Part shown: piece by piece, positions 28,426 through 34,563 of the stretch
Layout: each line of letters opens with the position of its first letter
Position numbering within the stretch: position 1 is the stretch's first letter
Virus record (IMG/VR): IMGVR_UViG_3300025459_000008
Location: 1 to 53,537 of that record
Length of the DNA: 53,537 nucleotides
DNA from: a virus
Strand: one strand, 5' to 3'
The notes under the pieces: model-generated
Told to the model about the DNA's origin: nothing
The model's input: only the letters and a program-made list of their open reading frames with translations
Databases searched by the model: none
Made by a program: the position numbers and the translations under genes

Positions 28426-28958
28426 TACCTTTATGCGCTTGCGGTTGTGGAGAGCAAACAAATATAATCTCCAAAACTGACAATAGCAGAGGGAGAATAA
28501 AAGGACAATATTATAAATATGTTTGGGGTCATAATGTAGGGAAAGGAGAAAATGCCCCAACCTGGCGCGGTGGAATTGCTATAAAAAATGGATATTTATC
28601 TGTATTTATTCCAGATCATGCACGGGCGGATAAGGACGGATACATAGCGAAACATATTATACTTGCCGAGAAAGCCCTTGGCAAACCTCTTCCCTTAAAA
28701 GCCGAAGTTCATCATTATAACGGAACTAAAAATAGTGGGCCGCTTGTGCTTTGCCAGGATAGAAAGTATCATATGCTACTGCATCAACGTATGCGAGCTT
28801 TGAAAGCCTGTGGAAACGCTTCTTGGCTAAAGTGCTGGATTTGTAAAGAGTATGATGATCCGGGAAAATTATATTTACCAGAAAAAGCAAGTCCTCGACA
28901 TCCTGATTGCATGAAAGAATATTGCAATGGCCGATCGGGTCCCAGCGGGAGGGACTAA
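28422..28958 (+). CDS. HNH endonuclease
   Basis: 178 residues, SD GCGGAGGATG. CACGCGEQT start, GENAPTWRGGI, DKDGYIAKHIILAEKALG, KAEVHHYNGTKN (HNH core), LVLCQDRKYHMLLHQR, and a late zinc pair (CWIC, then HPDC). Layout of intron- or free-standing HNH homing endonucleases. Fifth HNH gene of the window. Confidence 0.85.
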   Translation: MIPLCACGCGEQTNIISKTDNSRGRIKGQYYKYVWGHNVGKGENAPTWRGGIAIKNGYLSVFIPDHARADKDGYIAKHIILAEKALGKPLPLKAEVHHYNGTKNSGPLVLCQDRKYHMLLHQRMRALKACGNASWLKCWICKEYDDPGKLYLPEKASPRHPDCMKEYCNGRSGPSGRD

Positions 28959-29062
28959 GGGAATGTCAAGGCGGTTGGCTTATGGCCCCCGATACCTTGG
29001 CGGAGCCCAGACCTGCGCTGCCCGCGATGCGGCCGCATCTGGCGTAGGGATTTTTGATGCCC

Positions 29063-29124
29063 CGGGAAGCTGTCGGGCCACATTTCAGGCCCTCAAGTAC
29101 TGGGCAGCTTCCCGTATTTTAAAA
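29063..29124 (+). terminator. Closed stem module 1 with TATTTTAAAA tail
   Basis: CGGGAAGCTG (29063-29072) pairs perfectly with CAGCTTCCCG (29105-29114), and GGGCC/GGCCC makes an inner hairpin. TATTTTAAAA follows at once. It may end rightward transcription from the tRNA/HNH unit. Confidence 0.6.
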
Positions 29125-29286
29125 CAGTCTCTTAGAGCGGCCCCGGTACGCTGATTGGCGGATGAATCGTAGCCGAAGCAGTTCAAGGCTTGATTCAGAT
29201 AGTATCTGGCTTTCATAGCAGCCGGAAGTGATCGGGAGATTCATCTGAGTATATCGGCGGGGAGTTTCCGCTTGTCAGCTTTTCTG

Positions 29287-29365
29287 AGGGACTTGGTGCT
29301 GGCAAGATGCCTCACTGATAATTTGCTGGGTTTTTTAAAAGCCTAGCAAGTCCCTTATTTTAAAA
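29287..29365 (+). terminator. Closed stem module 2 with TATTTTAAAA tail
   Basis: AGGGACTTG (29287-29295) pairs perfectly with CAAGTCCCT (29347-29355), followed at 29356 by the same TATTTTAAAA decamer as module 1. The stems differ but the architecture and tail are the same. Confidence 0.55.
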
Positions 29366-29445
29366 ACTATGATTGATATTATAGCAGACACCTTCCTGCT
29401 CGCTGCCTTCCTGGTAGCACTCCTAAAACTCCATTTGCAGATAGG

Positions 29446-29475
29446 TTGACTTTTGCCAGCCTTTCGAGTTAATCT
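29446..29475 (+). promoter_or_regulatory. Promoter of terminase small subunit, leaderless
   Basis: -35 TTGACT (29446-29451), 18-base spacer, -10 TAATCT (29470-29475), ATG at 29482 six bases on. No GGAG-type site precedes the ATG. Confidence 0.6.
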
Positions 29476-29481
29476 CAAACC

Positions 29482-30015
29482 ATGACCCCTGAAGAGAAAA
29501 GCGCCCAATGCCGTCAAGCCGTTCTTAGTGCCATTAACAAGTTGACCCCAGAGGAACGTAAAAAGAGGATGGAAAGAGCACTCGCCGCTCGTTGGGGACC
29601 AAAGGACGAGACAGAGAAGGAAGAAGATAAAGAGCTAAAACAGTTAGAAAAACTGCAAAGGGCGGCTAGCTCGATAAAAGATAAAAAGCATGAAGGAAGT
29701 GGGCCAGATCCGGCGAAAGTGTGTCGTGCCGTCGGCTTGGGAGAGATTGACGTTCTTAAGGGTGTTAAGACTCTAGCCGAAAAGTCTAAGTCAGATGTAG
29801 TGCGCCTGCGAGCCTATGAGCTGGCCTGCAAGGTTTTACGCATGATCAGGGAGGATACCCAGCAGAATGAGGGGGTTAGGATCATCATTCAGGCCCTTGA
29901 GGGCTCCCAGCAAGTCAACATCACCCCACCGGGCCAGACCCTACTCCAGGAGCCAGCCTCTTACAATCACCCTCAGCCCTCATCGCCTGGCAAGCCGATC
30001 CAGATAGTCAAGTGA
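29482..30015 (+). CDS. terS: Terminase small subunit (probable)
   Basis: 177 residues. Helical N-terminal region with PEERKKRMERALAARWGPKD, then a C-terminal region KTLAEKSKSDVVRLRAYELA, CKVLRM, the 'SDsVRlrAaelL.k' helix pair typical of small terminase subunits that bind packaging sites. Pro/Gln-rich tail. It stands 2.3 kb upstream of the large subunit, separated by regulators. Start is leaderless. Confidence 0.65.
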   Translation: MTPEEKSAQCRQAVLSAINKLTPEERKKRMERALAARWGPKDETEKEEDKELKQLEKLQRAASSIKDKKHEGSGPDPAKVCRAVGLGEIDVLKGVKTLAEKSKSDVVRLRAYELACKVLRMIREDTQQNEGVRIIIQALEGSQQVNITPPGQTLLQEPASYNHPQPSSPGKPIQIVK

Positions 30016-30347
30016 CGTTGTAATGCAGGCCAGCCGCAGTCTTGCTATACCATATCTTGATAGCACCGCACTTGATAATATTTCTGATTATATCTATCTC
30101 AATCATATCAACTACTTAGCATATTTGCTAACGTCTAATATCATTCATTATGTAAACTAACACTTGTGAAAAGGACATACAACCCCGGCCTGCCTTACTG
30201 ACCTGGCATCGCGGCCCTGATGCTGCCTCTACTCGCCTCAAATTTCCTTCCTGGAAACGCGAACCCCGGGAGCGGCAGGTACCCCCCCCTGGGTAGCAAT
30301 GTTTCCCCCGAGAAATATTCACATTTTCCATCCCGGTATTATTATGC
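30016..30347. other. AT-rich gene-free stretch with small palindromes
   Basis: Contains TTAGCA-TATT-TGCTAA (palindrome near 30114-30133), a TGCTAT/ATAGCA pair near 30043-30066, and repeated ATATC/GATAT words. Then a GC-rich part (30180-30310) with no good frame. Position just after terS fits a packaging (pac/cos) or operator region; no direct proof. Confidence 0.5.
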
Positions 30348-30377
30348 TTGACAACCTTTTCTGAAATCCTATATATT
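30348..30377 (+). promoter_or_regulatory. Consensus promoter, leaderless
   Basis: TTGACA (30348-30353), 18-base spacer, TATATT (30372-30377), ATG seven bases later at 30385, without a ribosome site. Confidence 0.75.
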
Positions 30378-30384
30378 CCAAATC

Positions 30385-30780
30385 ATGACAGCTTGGGGTT
30401 TTAAAATTAAAAGGCAACAAAGTAATGATAAATCTTCTTCTATTTTAGAAGCGCCTTCTATAGACATAGAGAAAGAGAAGTTTAAAAGAACAATTGTCCA
30501 TCTTGAGGATTTAAACAGCGACCTTCATAAAGACAATTTTGATTTACGGAACCAGGTTATTGCTCAAAAGAAGCAATTAATTCAATTACAGCATCAACTC
30601 AGCATGGCGCAGCGGTATCCGGGATATTTAGGGAAGATTCCACCAGAAGCAGACCTCTTGGAATTTATTGAAAGGCACCTGAAGTTTCTGATTTTTGCTT
30701 CACATCCAGACCGGAATCCTGGGAACGATGAAGCAGCCGAGGTCACCAGAAAGTTGATAAAATTTAAAGAGGGGGAATAA
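30385..30780 (+). CDS. Coiled-coil protein with J-domain-like C-terminus
   Basis: 131 residues. Residues 30-75 form a coiled coil (FKRTIVHLEDLNSDLHKDNF, LIQLQHQLSM). Residues about 88-131 read LLEFIERHLKFLIFASHPDR, NPGNDEAAEVTRKLIKF: HPD motif (107-109) with the 'NPGN.eAae.t.kl' helix of a J domain. It would contact a host DnaK. Expressed from its own leaderless promoter. Confidence 0.7.
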   Translation: MTAWGFKIKRQQSNDKSSSILEAPSIDIEKEKFKRTIVHLEDLNSDLHKDNFDLRNQVIAQKKQLIQLQHQLSMAQRYPGYLGKIPPEADLLEFIERHLKFLIFASHPDRNPGNDEAAEVTRKLIKFKEGE

Positions 30781-30838
30781 TTCCATCCCGGCACAAAACT
30801 GCTTGATCTTTAATAAAAGGTGTTATAATGTAGTAGTC

Positions 30839-30904
30839 ATGGAGGATAAAGAGCAAGGAAGACATCACCCGTATAGCTCAGTCGGGATAGAGGATATGAC
30901 ATGA
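30839..30904 (+). CDS. 21-codon leaderless frame upstream of XRE gene
   Basis: TATAAT at 30824-30829 lies nine bases before ATG 30839. The frame (MEDKEQGRHHPYSSVGIEDM) ends in ATGA overlap with the XRE gene. The same DNA (30866-30900) reads as the 5' half of a tRNA: ACCCGTATAGCTCAGTCGGG, ATAGAGGATATGAC, very like tRNA-Arg up to the anticodon stem, with no 3' half. Confidence 0.4.
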   Translation: MEDKEQGRHHPYSSVGIEDMT

Positions 30905-31098
30905 CCACCCTTGGCGCCCGCATCCGTTCCCTTCGGGAATCCCGGGGCTTCTCCCGACCAGCGCTGGCGCAGATGTCCGGGGTATCGGAGCGGGCGATCC
31001 AGAACCTTGAATTGGGTCAGGCTGATCCTCGGGTGGGGACTTTGGAGAAGATAGCCGTGGCGTTGGGGGTGAAGGTGGAGGAGTTGGTGAAGAAGTAA
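30901..31098 (+). CDS. XRE-family regulator
   Basis: 65 residues. LGARIRSLRESRGFSRPALA, SGVSERAIQNLELGQADPRV, TLEKIAVALGV: complete HTH_3 domain and nothing more. GAGG of the tRNA-like piece may be its ribosome site. Probably controls the late or packaging promoters around it. Confidence 0.8.
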   Translation: MTTLGARIRSLRESRGFSRPALAQMSGVSERAIQNLELGQADPRVGTLEKIAVALGVKVEELVKK

Positions 31099-31216
31099 TG
31101 ATGCGGGTCATAAGGGAATTGAAGTAACTCCTACTGATTCCATTTTCGATGTAAAGCACAAGATTATGAAAGCCAAACTGATTCCTTTGGAGGAATTATC
31201 GCATGAGAACCCCTGA
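31091..31216 (+). pseudogene. Start-less coding remnant
   Basis: The frame SNDAGHKGIEVTPTDSIFDV, KHKIMKAKLIPLEELSHENP reads like a real protein end but has no usable start, being open only after a TGA inside the XRE gene, one phase away. Either a frameshifted C-terminal extension of the XRE protein or the tail of a lost gene. Confidence 0.4.
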
Positions 31217-31243
31217 TGGGTTGGCACCCCTTAAAATGCCTGA

Positions 31244-31627
31244 ATGAAGTTATGGATAATCGTGCTTCTAACAATAATCTTCTACCCAGCGACCGGACAA
31301 TGCCAACCCGCACCGACAGTAATATGCACGGCCTACTGCCTCAAGGGCCACACAACATCGGGGCCAGCGACAGCCGAGATTCACAGGAAAGGCGGCTGCA
31401 TAGCCCTGAGCCGGAAGCTGGCGCAGGACCTGGGCCTGAAATGCGGTTCAGGGAAATACGACTACAGGTTTGGGGTTCGTGTAGAGGTCCTAACGGTAGG
31501 CACCTTCATCTTTGCCGACTTAATGCCGCCGAAGTGGAAGCACTATCGGGTGGATATTTACTTCCCCACTCTGCACGAATGCCATGTTTTCGGGGTTAAG
31601 CGATGCCAGGTGACGGTGGTTAAATGA
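31244..31627 (+). CDS. Secreted 3D-domain protein
   Basis: 127 residues. N-terminal signal peptide (LWIIVLLTIIFYPATGQCQ), then TAYCLKGHTTSGPATA and the 3D signature (VGTFIFADL, VDIYFPTLHECHVFG). 3D/double-psi barrel proteins bind or cut glycan strands. It may be an exported cell-wall enzyme expressed by the prophage or in lysis. Coupled by ATGA to the next gene. Confidence 0.75.
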   Translation: MKLWIIVLLTIIFYPATGQCQPAPTVICTAYCLKGHTTSGPATAEIHRKGGCIALSRKLAQDLGLKCGSGKYDYRFGVRVEVLTVGTFIFADLMPPKWKHYRVDIYFPTLHECHVFGVKRCQVTVVK

Positions 31628-31872
31628 ACGAAGTCTGGCTAATTGAGCAACGCATTTGCCGGCCTGGGGAAGAACCCACCGATTGGGTTGCTATTCTGGA
31701 TCAGGTTTTCTTTGAGCCAAGCATGGCCAGAGTCGAGGAAATATACCAGCCATTTACTGCTGAGAGCGGCATTGTTTGTGAATACCGGGTTATTCCCTAC
31801 CGCCGTGTCGAACCAAAATCCCTGACGCTCAGGGAACAGTCGAGGAAGGAGGGGTGGAATCCTAACCCCTGA
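31624..31872 (+). CDS. Small hypothetical protein
   Basis: 82 residues, ATGA overlap with the 3D-domain gene. Reads VWLIEQRICRPGEEPTDWVA, a pattern of small phage proteins ('W.iE.r....g....Wva'). Converges with the next minus gene. Unknown. Confidence 0.6.
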   Translation: MNEVWLIEQRICRPGEEPTDWVAILDQVFFEPSMARVEEIYQPFTAESGIVCEYRVIPYRRVEPKSLTLREQSRKEGWNPNP

Positions 31873-32053
31873 TTTCTTCTTCGGGTAGCAGGCTCCTGAT
31901 CTTCTCAAAATTTAACTCAAATCCATGTGCTATATCTAAATCAGGAATCGAAACAAAAATAAATAACCTGCTGTAATCTGGCCCCAAGGATTTTCCGGTT
32001 CCCATATCCAGCCACGATCCTCCGCCGGGACCACGCTTAATTAAGATATCCAT
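31862..32053 (-). CDS. Small hypothetical protein, partner of AbrB-like gene
   Basis: 63 residues from ATG 32053 (SD AGGAGGAATGAG inside the end of the upstream gene). MDILIKRGPGGGSWLDMGTG, then strands. It directly follows the AbrB-like gene like a toxin-antitoxin partner, but has no known toxin motif. Confidence 0.5.
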   Translation of the reverse strand: MDILIKRGPGGGSWLDMGTGKSLGPDYSRLFIFVSIPDLDIAHGFELNFEKIRSLLPEEEIRG

Positions 32054-32054
32054 C

Positions 32055-32261
32055 TCATTCCTCCTCCACCGGCCTGATAAAAATCTCATTCCGGTCTAAA
32101 TACAAAGCCATCTTTAATCCTTGTATAAATCCCCGTTTTTCGCACCAGGGTTTAGGTAAGCGGATAAAATACCCCCCTCCTCTTTTTTGCACCCGCCTGA
32201 ACATTACCGGCCTACATTTGCCAGACCCTCTTACATTTTTATTCCAAGTCCCTTTAGTCAT
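32055..32261 (-). CDS. AbrB/MazE-like DNA-binding protein
   Basis: 68 residues from ATG 32261 (SD AACAGGAGCC). MFRRVQKRGGGYFIRLPKPW, CEKRGFIQGLKMALYLDRNE, IFIRP: a swapped-hairpin AbrB domain with 'lPK.W....g...G'. Divergent from terL; its promoter lies next to that of terL, so it may regulate packaging genes. Confidence 0.7.
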   Translation of the reverse strand: MTKGTWNKNVRGSGKCRPVMFRRVQKRGGGYFIRLPKPWCEKRGFIQGLKMALYLDRNEIFIRPVEEE

Positions 32262-32283
32262 ATTGCGGCTCCTGTTTTTCTCA

Positions 32284-32348
32284 TTATTAACCCCTATTTT
32301 GCTAAGTGTCAAGCCCTCTTGATTTTTATTCAGTTATCATCTTACTAA
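32284..32348. promoter_or_regulatory. Back-to-back promoters for AbrB-like gene and terL
   Basis: Minus: TTGACA (32312-32307), 17 bases, TAATAA (32289-32284). Plus: TTGATT (32319-32324), 18 bases, TACTAA (32343-32348), ATG of terL six bases later, without a ribosome site. The two -35 boxes are only six bases apart, so firing would be mutually exclusive. Confidence 0.65.
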
Positions 32349-32354
32349 TGAGAT

Positions 32355-33818
32355 ATGATAGATGTCCAGTGGTTATTTGGGCCAACCTCTCTGGCCTACA
32401 TTCATTCCACCGCCCAAATCAATGCCCTGTTTGGACCACCGGGGTCGCATAAGACTTTTGCCTCTATCCAGGCAATCCTTGCTCACCAGCAACAATGCGG
32501 TACCAGTATCCGCATTGCCATCATCCGGGACACCTTAGAGAACATCCGTATTTCTGTAGTGCCTTCTTTTTTCGAGTATTTTGAAGTCGCCCCCGGCCAG
32601 GTCCATTTTAAGAATGAGAACAAGGAATTGCGGATTGATGTCGCTGGGGGGCTGAAGATTGAGGCTGACCTGTTTGGGTGCAACGACCCCGCCGACCTTC
32701 AGCGTCTTCAGGGTGCTTCTTCCTGGTCCTTGATCTGGATTAACGATCCAGCCCCCATGACTGAGCGGCAAAACGCCGGGGTGCCGGAAGTGGTTTATGA
32801 CCATGCCGCTTATCGTTCTACTCGCAGGAGCGGCGGGCCAAGTCGGCTCCAGATTGACATGAATTATGCCGAGGAGACCCACTGGACTTATCGCCGGCTA
32901 ATCCTGGAACCTGATATCGACCCCGAGACTCCCCTGATCGTCAAACGGGTATTTCATGTGCCCTATGCTGAGATTCAAGTTCTTAATGAAGAAGCCATGC
33001 AGATGGCCAGGAGAGTCTTTAGCCATGATGAGACGGCCAGGGCCAGGTATGTGGAGGGCCGCTTTGCCGAATTTAAGCCAGGCAAGAACGTGGCCCCGGG
33101 CTACCGGCGGGCTATTCATCTTTGCCCCAGCGTTATTGAGCCAGCCGCTGGTTTAGAATGTTTTGCTTTCTGCGATGGCTGGCACAATCCCACCTGCGTC
33201 TTGGGACAGATAACCAAATCCAACCGCTTGGTCTATATCGACACCGTGCGGGTGGAGGGTTCGGACATCTCTACTCTCCTGGAAACTCAAGTTGGTCCTC
33301 TTCTTGGGAACCCCAAATGGAAAGACAAGTGGCGGTCCTGGCGGATCGGCGGGGACCGAACCATGGCGACCCCCGACCAGGGAAACATCAACCACAAATC
33401 CTCTGAGGATGTGGAGAAGTTCTTCTCTCAGTTCGGTCATGGAGTCTATAAACCTCGTTTTGAGGGTGGACCTGTCACCTGGCGGGAGATTGAGCGCAGC
33501 TTCAATTATTGGCTGGTACATTCCAACCAGAACAATGACCCGATGATTTATTTGTCGGCCAGCAACCATCTGCTGGATAAAGGCTTAAACGGAGCTTGGC
33601 ATTTTAAGATCGACAACTCGGGCAATATTGTGGGAACAGAACCCGTGAAGGACGAGATCAGCCATGTCATGGACGCTTGGGCTAATTCCGTGTGTGTGCT
33701 GCTGGGAAGCCAAATTGTACGGGTGAGCAAGGGAGCAATGAAGCAGGTGACCACCAAGATGCGGAACCGGGCTAAAAGTTACGGGTCAACTGGACTGGCT
33801 GCCAGGGGAGGCGTGTAG
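32355..33818 (+). CDS. terL: Terminase large subunit
   Basis: 487 residues. Walker A GPPGSHKT (27-34), Walker B-like LIWIND (about 127-132), and a C-terminal RNase H-like nuclease half beginning FCDGWHNPTC (about 270) with later GGDRTMATPD and KDEISHVMDAWAN. It powers DNA packaging at the portal and cuts the concatemer. Start lies close to its promoter (leaderless). Confidence 0.85.
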   Translation: MIDVQWLFGPTSLAYIHSTAQINALFGPPGSHKTFASIQAILAHQQQCGTSIRIAIIRDTLENIRISVVPSFFEYFEVAPGQVHFKNENKELRIDVAGGLKIEADLFGCNDPADLQRLQGASSWSLIWINDPAPMTERQNAGVPEVVYDHAAYRSTRRSGGPSRLQIDMNYAEETHWTYRRLILEPDIDPETPLIVKRVFHVPYAEIQVLNEEAMQMARRVFSHDETARARYVEGRFAEFKPGKNVAPGYRRAIHLCPSVIEPAAGLECFAFCDGWHNPTCVLGQITKSNRLVYIDTVRVEGSDISTLLETQVGPLLGNPKWKDKWRSWRIGGDRTMATPDQGNINHKSSEDVEKFFSQFGHGVYKPRFEGGPVTWREIERSFNYWLVHSNQNNDPMIYLSASNHLLDKGLNGAWHFKIDNSGNIVGTEPVKDEISHVMDAWANSVCVLLGSQIVRVSKGAMKQVTTKMRNRAKSYGSTGLAARGGV

Positions 33819-33822
33819 GCCG

Positions 33823-34128
33823 ATGGCGATCAAGGTGGAGACCCCCGGATGGAAACGCTGGGTTGAAGTCCAGTCTTTTGAAGGCAAGGACCGGGAAGGC
33901 AACAAGATTGGGCGCCAGGCGTTTCGCAACACGCTCACTGGTCAGATGGTGTTTCCGGAGAAGGGCTGGGATGGTGACCTTGCTAAATTGGACCACGGCG
34001 AGACAGCCTGCGTGACCCATTCGCTGGTGGGTGACGATGAGTTCTGGACGGCAATGGCTGCCGCCAAGAATAATCCTTTAGGAGAGGTAATAAAACAAGA
34101 AAATGGGCGCACAATTATTCGCTACTGA
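33823..34128 (+). CDS. Hypothetical protein of the packaging module
   Basis: 101 residues, ATG four bases after terL. Beta-rich start (IKVETPGWKRWVEVQSFEGK), then mixed. Overlaps the next gene by 26 bases. Unknown. Confidence 0.7.
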   Translation: MAIKVETPGWKRWVEVQSFEGKDREGNKIGRQAFRNTLTGQMVFPEKGWDGDLAKLDHGETACVTHSLVGDDEFWTAMAAAKNNPLGEVIKQENGRTIIRY

Positions 34129-34336
34129 CCGGCAACTTTATCCCAATGGCCGCTGCGTAATTTGCGGTGGGCATGAACATCGCAGTCCGAGCATACTTCC
34201 CCGAGACTTTCTTCAAGGGCATCGTCTGACGGAACGCCGGGATTGTCCTCATTATGAGGACTGCTTAACCCAGGCAGCCATCATAGATGCTGTGTGTGTT
34301 CCATGTGTGGTCTGTAATCAAATGACCCAGCATTAA
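34103..34336 (+). CDS. Zinc protein of the packaging module
   Basis: 77 residues, SD AGGAGAGG upstream. CVICGGHEHRSP, then CPHYEDCL and CVPCVVC: pairs for two zinc sites. Unknown role. Confidence 0.65.
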   Translation: MGAQLFATDRQLYPNGRCVICGGHEHRSPSILPRDFLQGHRLTERRDCPHYEDCLTQAAIIDAVCVPCVVCNQMTQH

Positions 34337-34345
34337 GGAGGCGGT

Positions 34346-34555
34346 ATGCCAGCAGAAAGCAAGAAGCAAAGGCAGGCGGCTGGTATTGCTGAAGCGGTGA
34401 AGGAAGGCAAGATCAAGGCAAAGCCGGGTTCCGCTTCCGCAGAAATGGCCAAAAGCATGACCCATGAGCAGCTCCACGACTTTGCGGCAACCAAGGAAAA
34501 AGGTCTGCCGGTGAAGAAGACCAACACGGGGCATCTGACCAAAAAGAAATTTTAA
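34346..34555 (+). CDS. Small basic protein conserved beside portal genes
   Basis: 69 residues, SD AAGGAGGCGGT. KQRQAAGIAEAVKEGKIKAK, ASAEMAKSMTHEQLHDFAAT, KGLPVKK: matches the family with 'aksMt..ql.dfA.t...gLP' found next to phage portal genes (DUF3008-like). Unknown function. Confidence 0.7.
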   Translation: MPAESKKQRQAAGIAEAVKEGKIKAKPGSASAEMAKSMTHEQLHDFAATKEKGLPVKKTNTGHLTKKKF

Positions 34556-34563
34556 GGACCTCC

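Larger units (their letters stand above)
28959..29481. other. Gene-poor stretch with remnants and two stem modules
   Basis: No full gene. Near 29010-29060 a frame reads CPRCGRIWRRDF-stop, like the end of a Com-type zinc protein, but has no start. The rest holds two stem modules (29063-29124 and 29287-29365). The terminase promoter is at its right end. Confidence 0.6.

Noticed and set aside
30128-30331. 67-codon minus frame after terS
   Set aside because: Composition is not protein-like, no SD, and it crosses a GC-rich stretch with small palindromes.
31862-32261. Toxin-antitoxin pair
   Set aside because: The AbrB-like gene could be an antitoxin, but its partner has no toxin motif; operon order alone is not enough.
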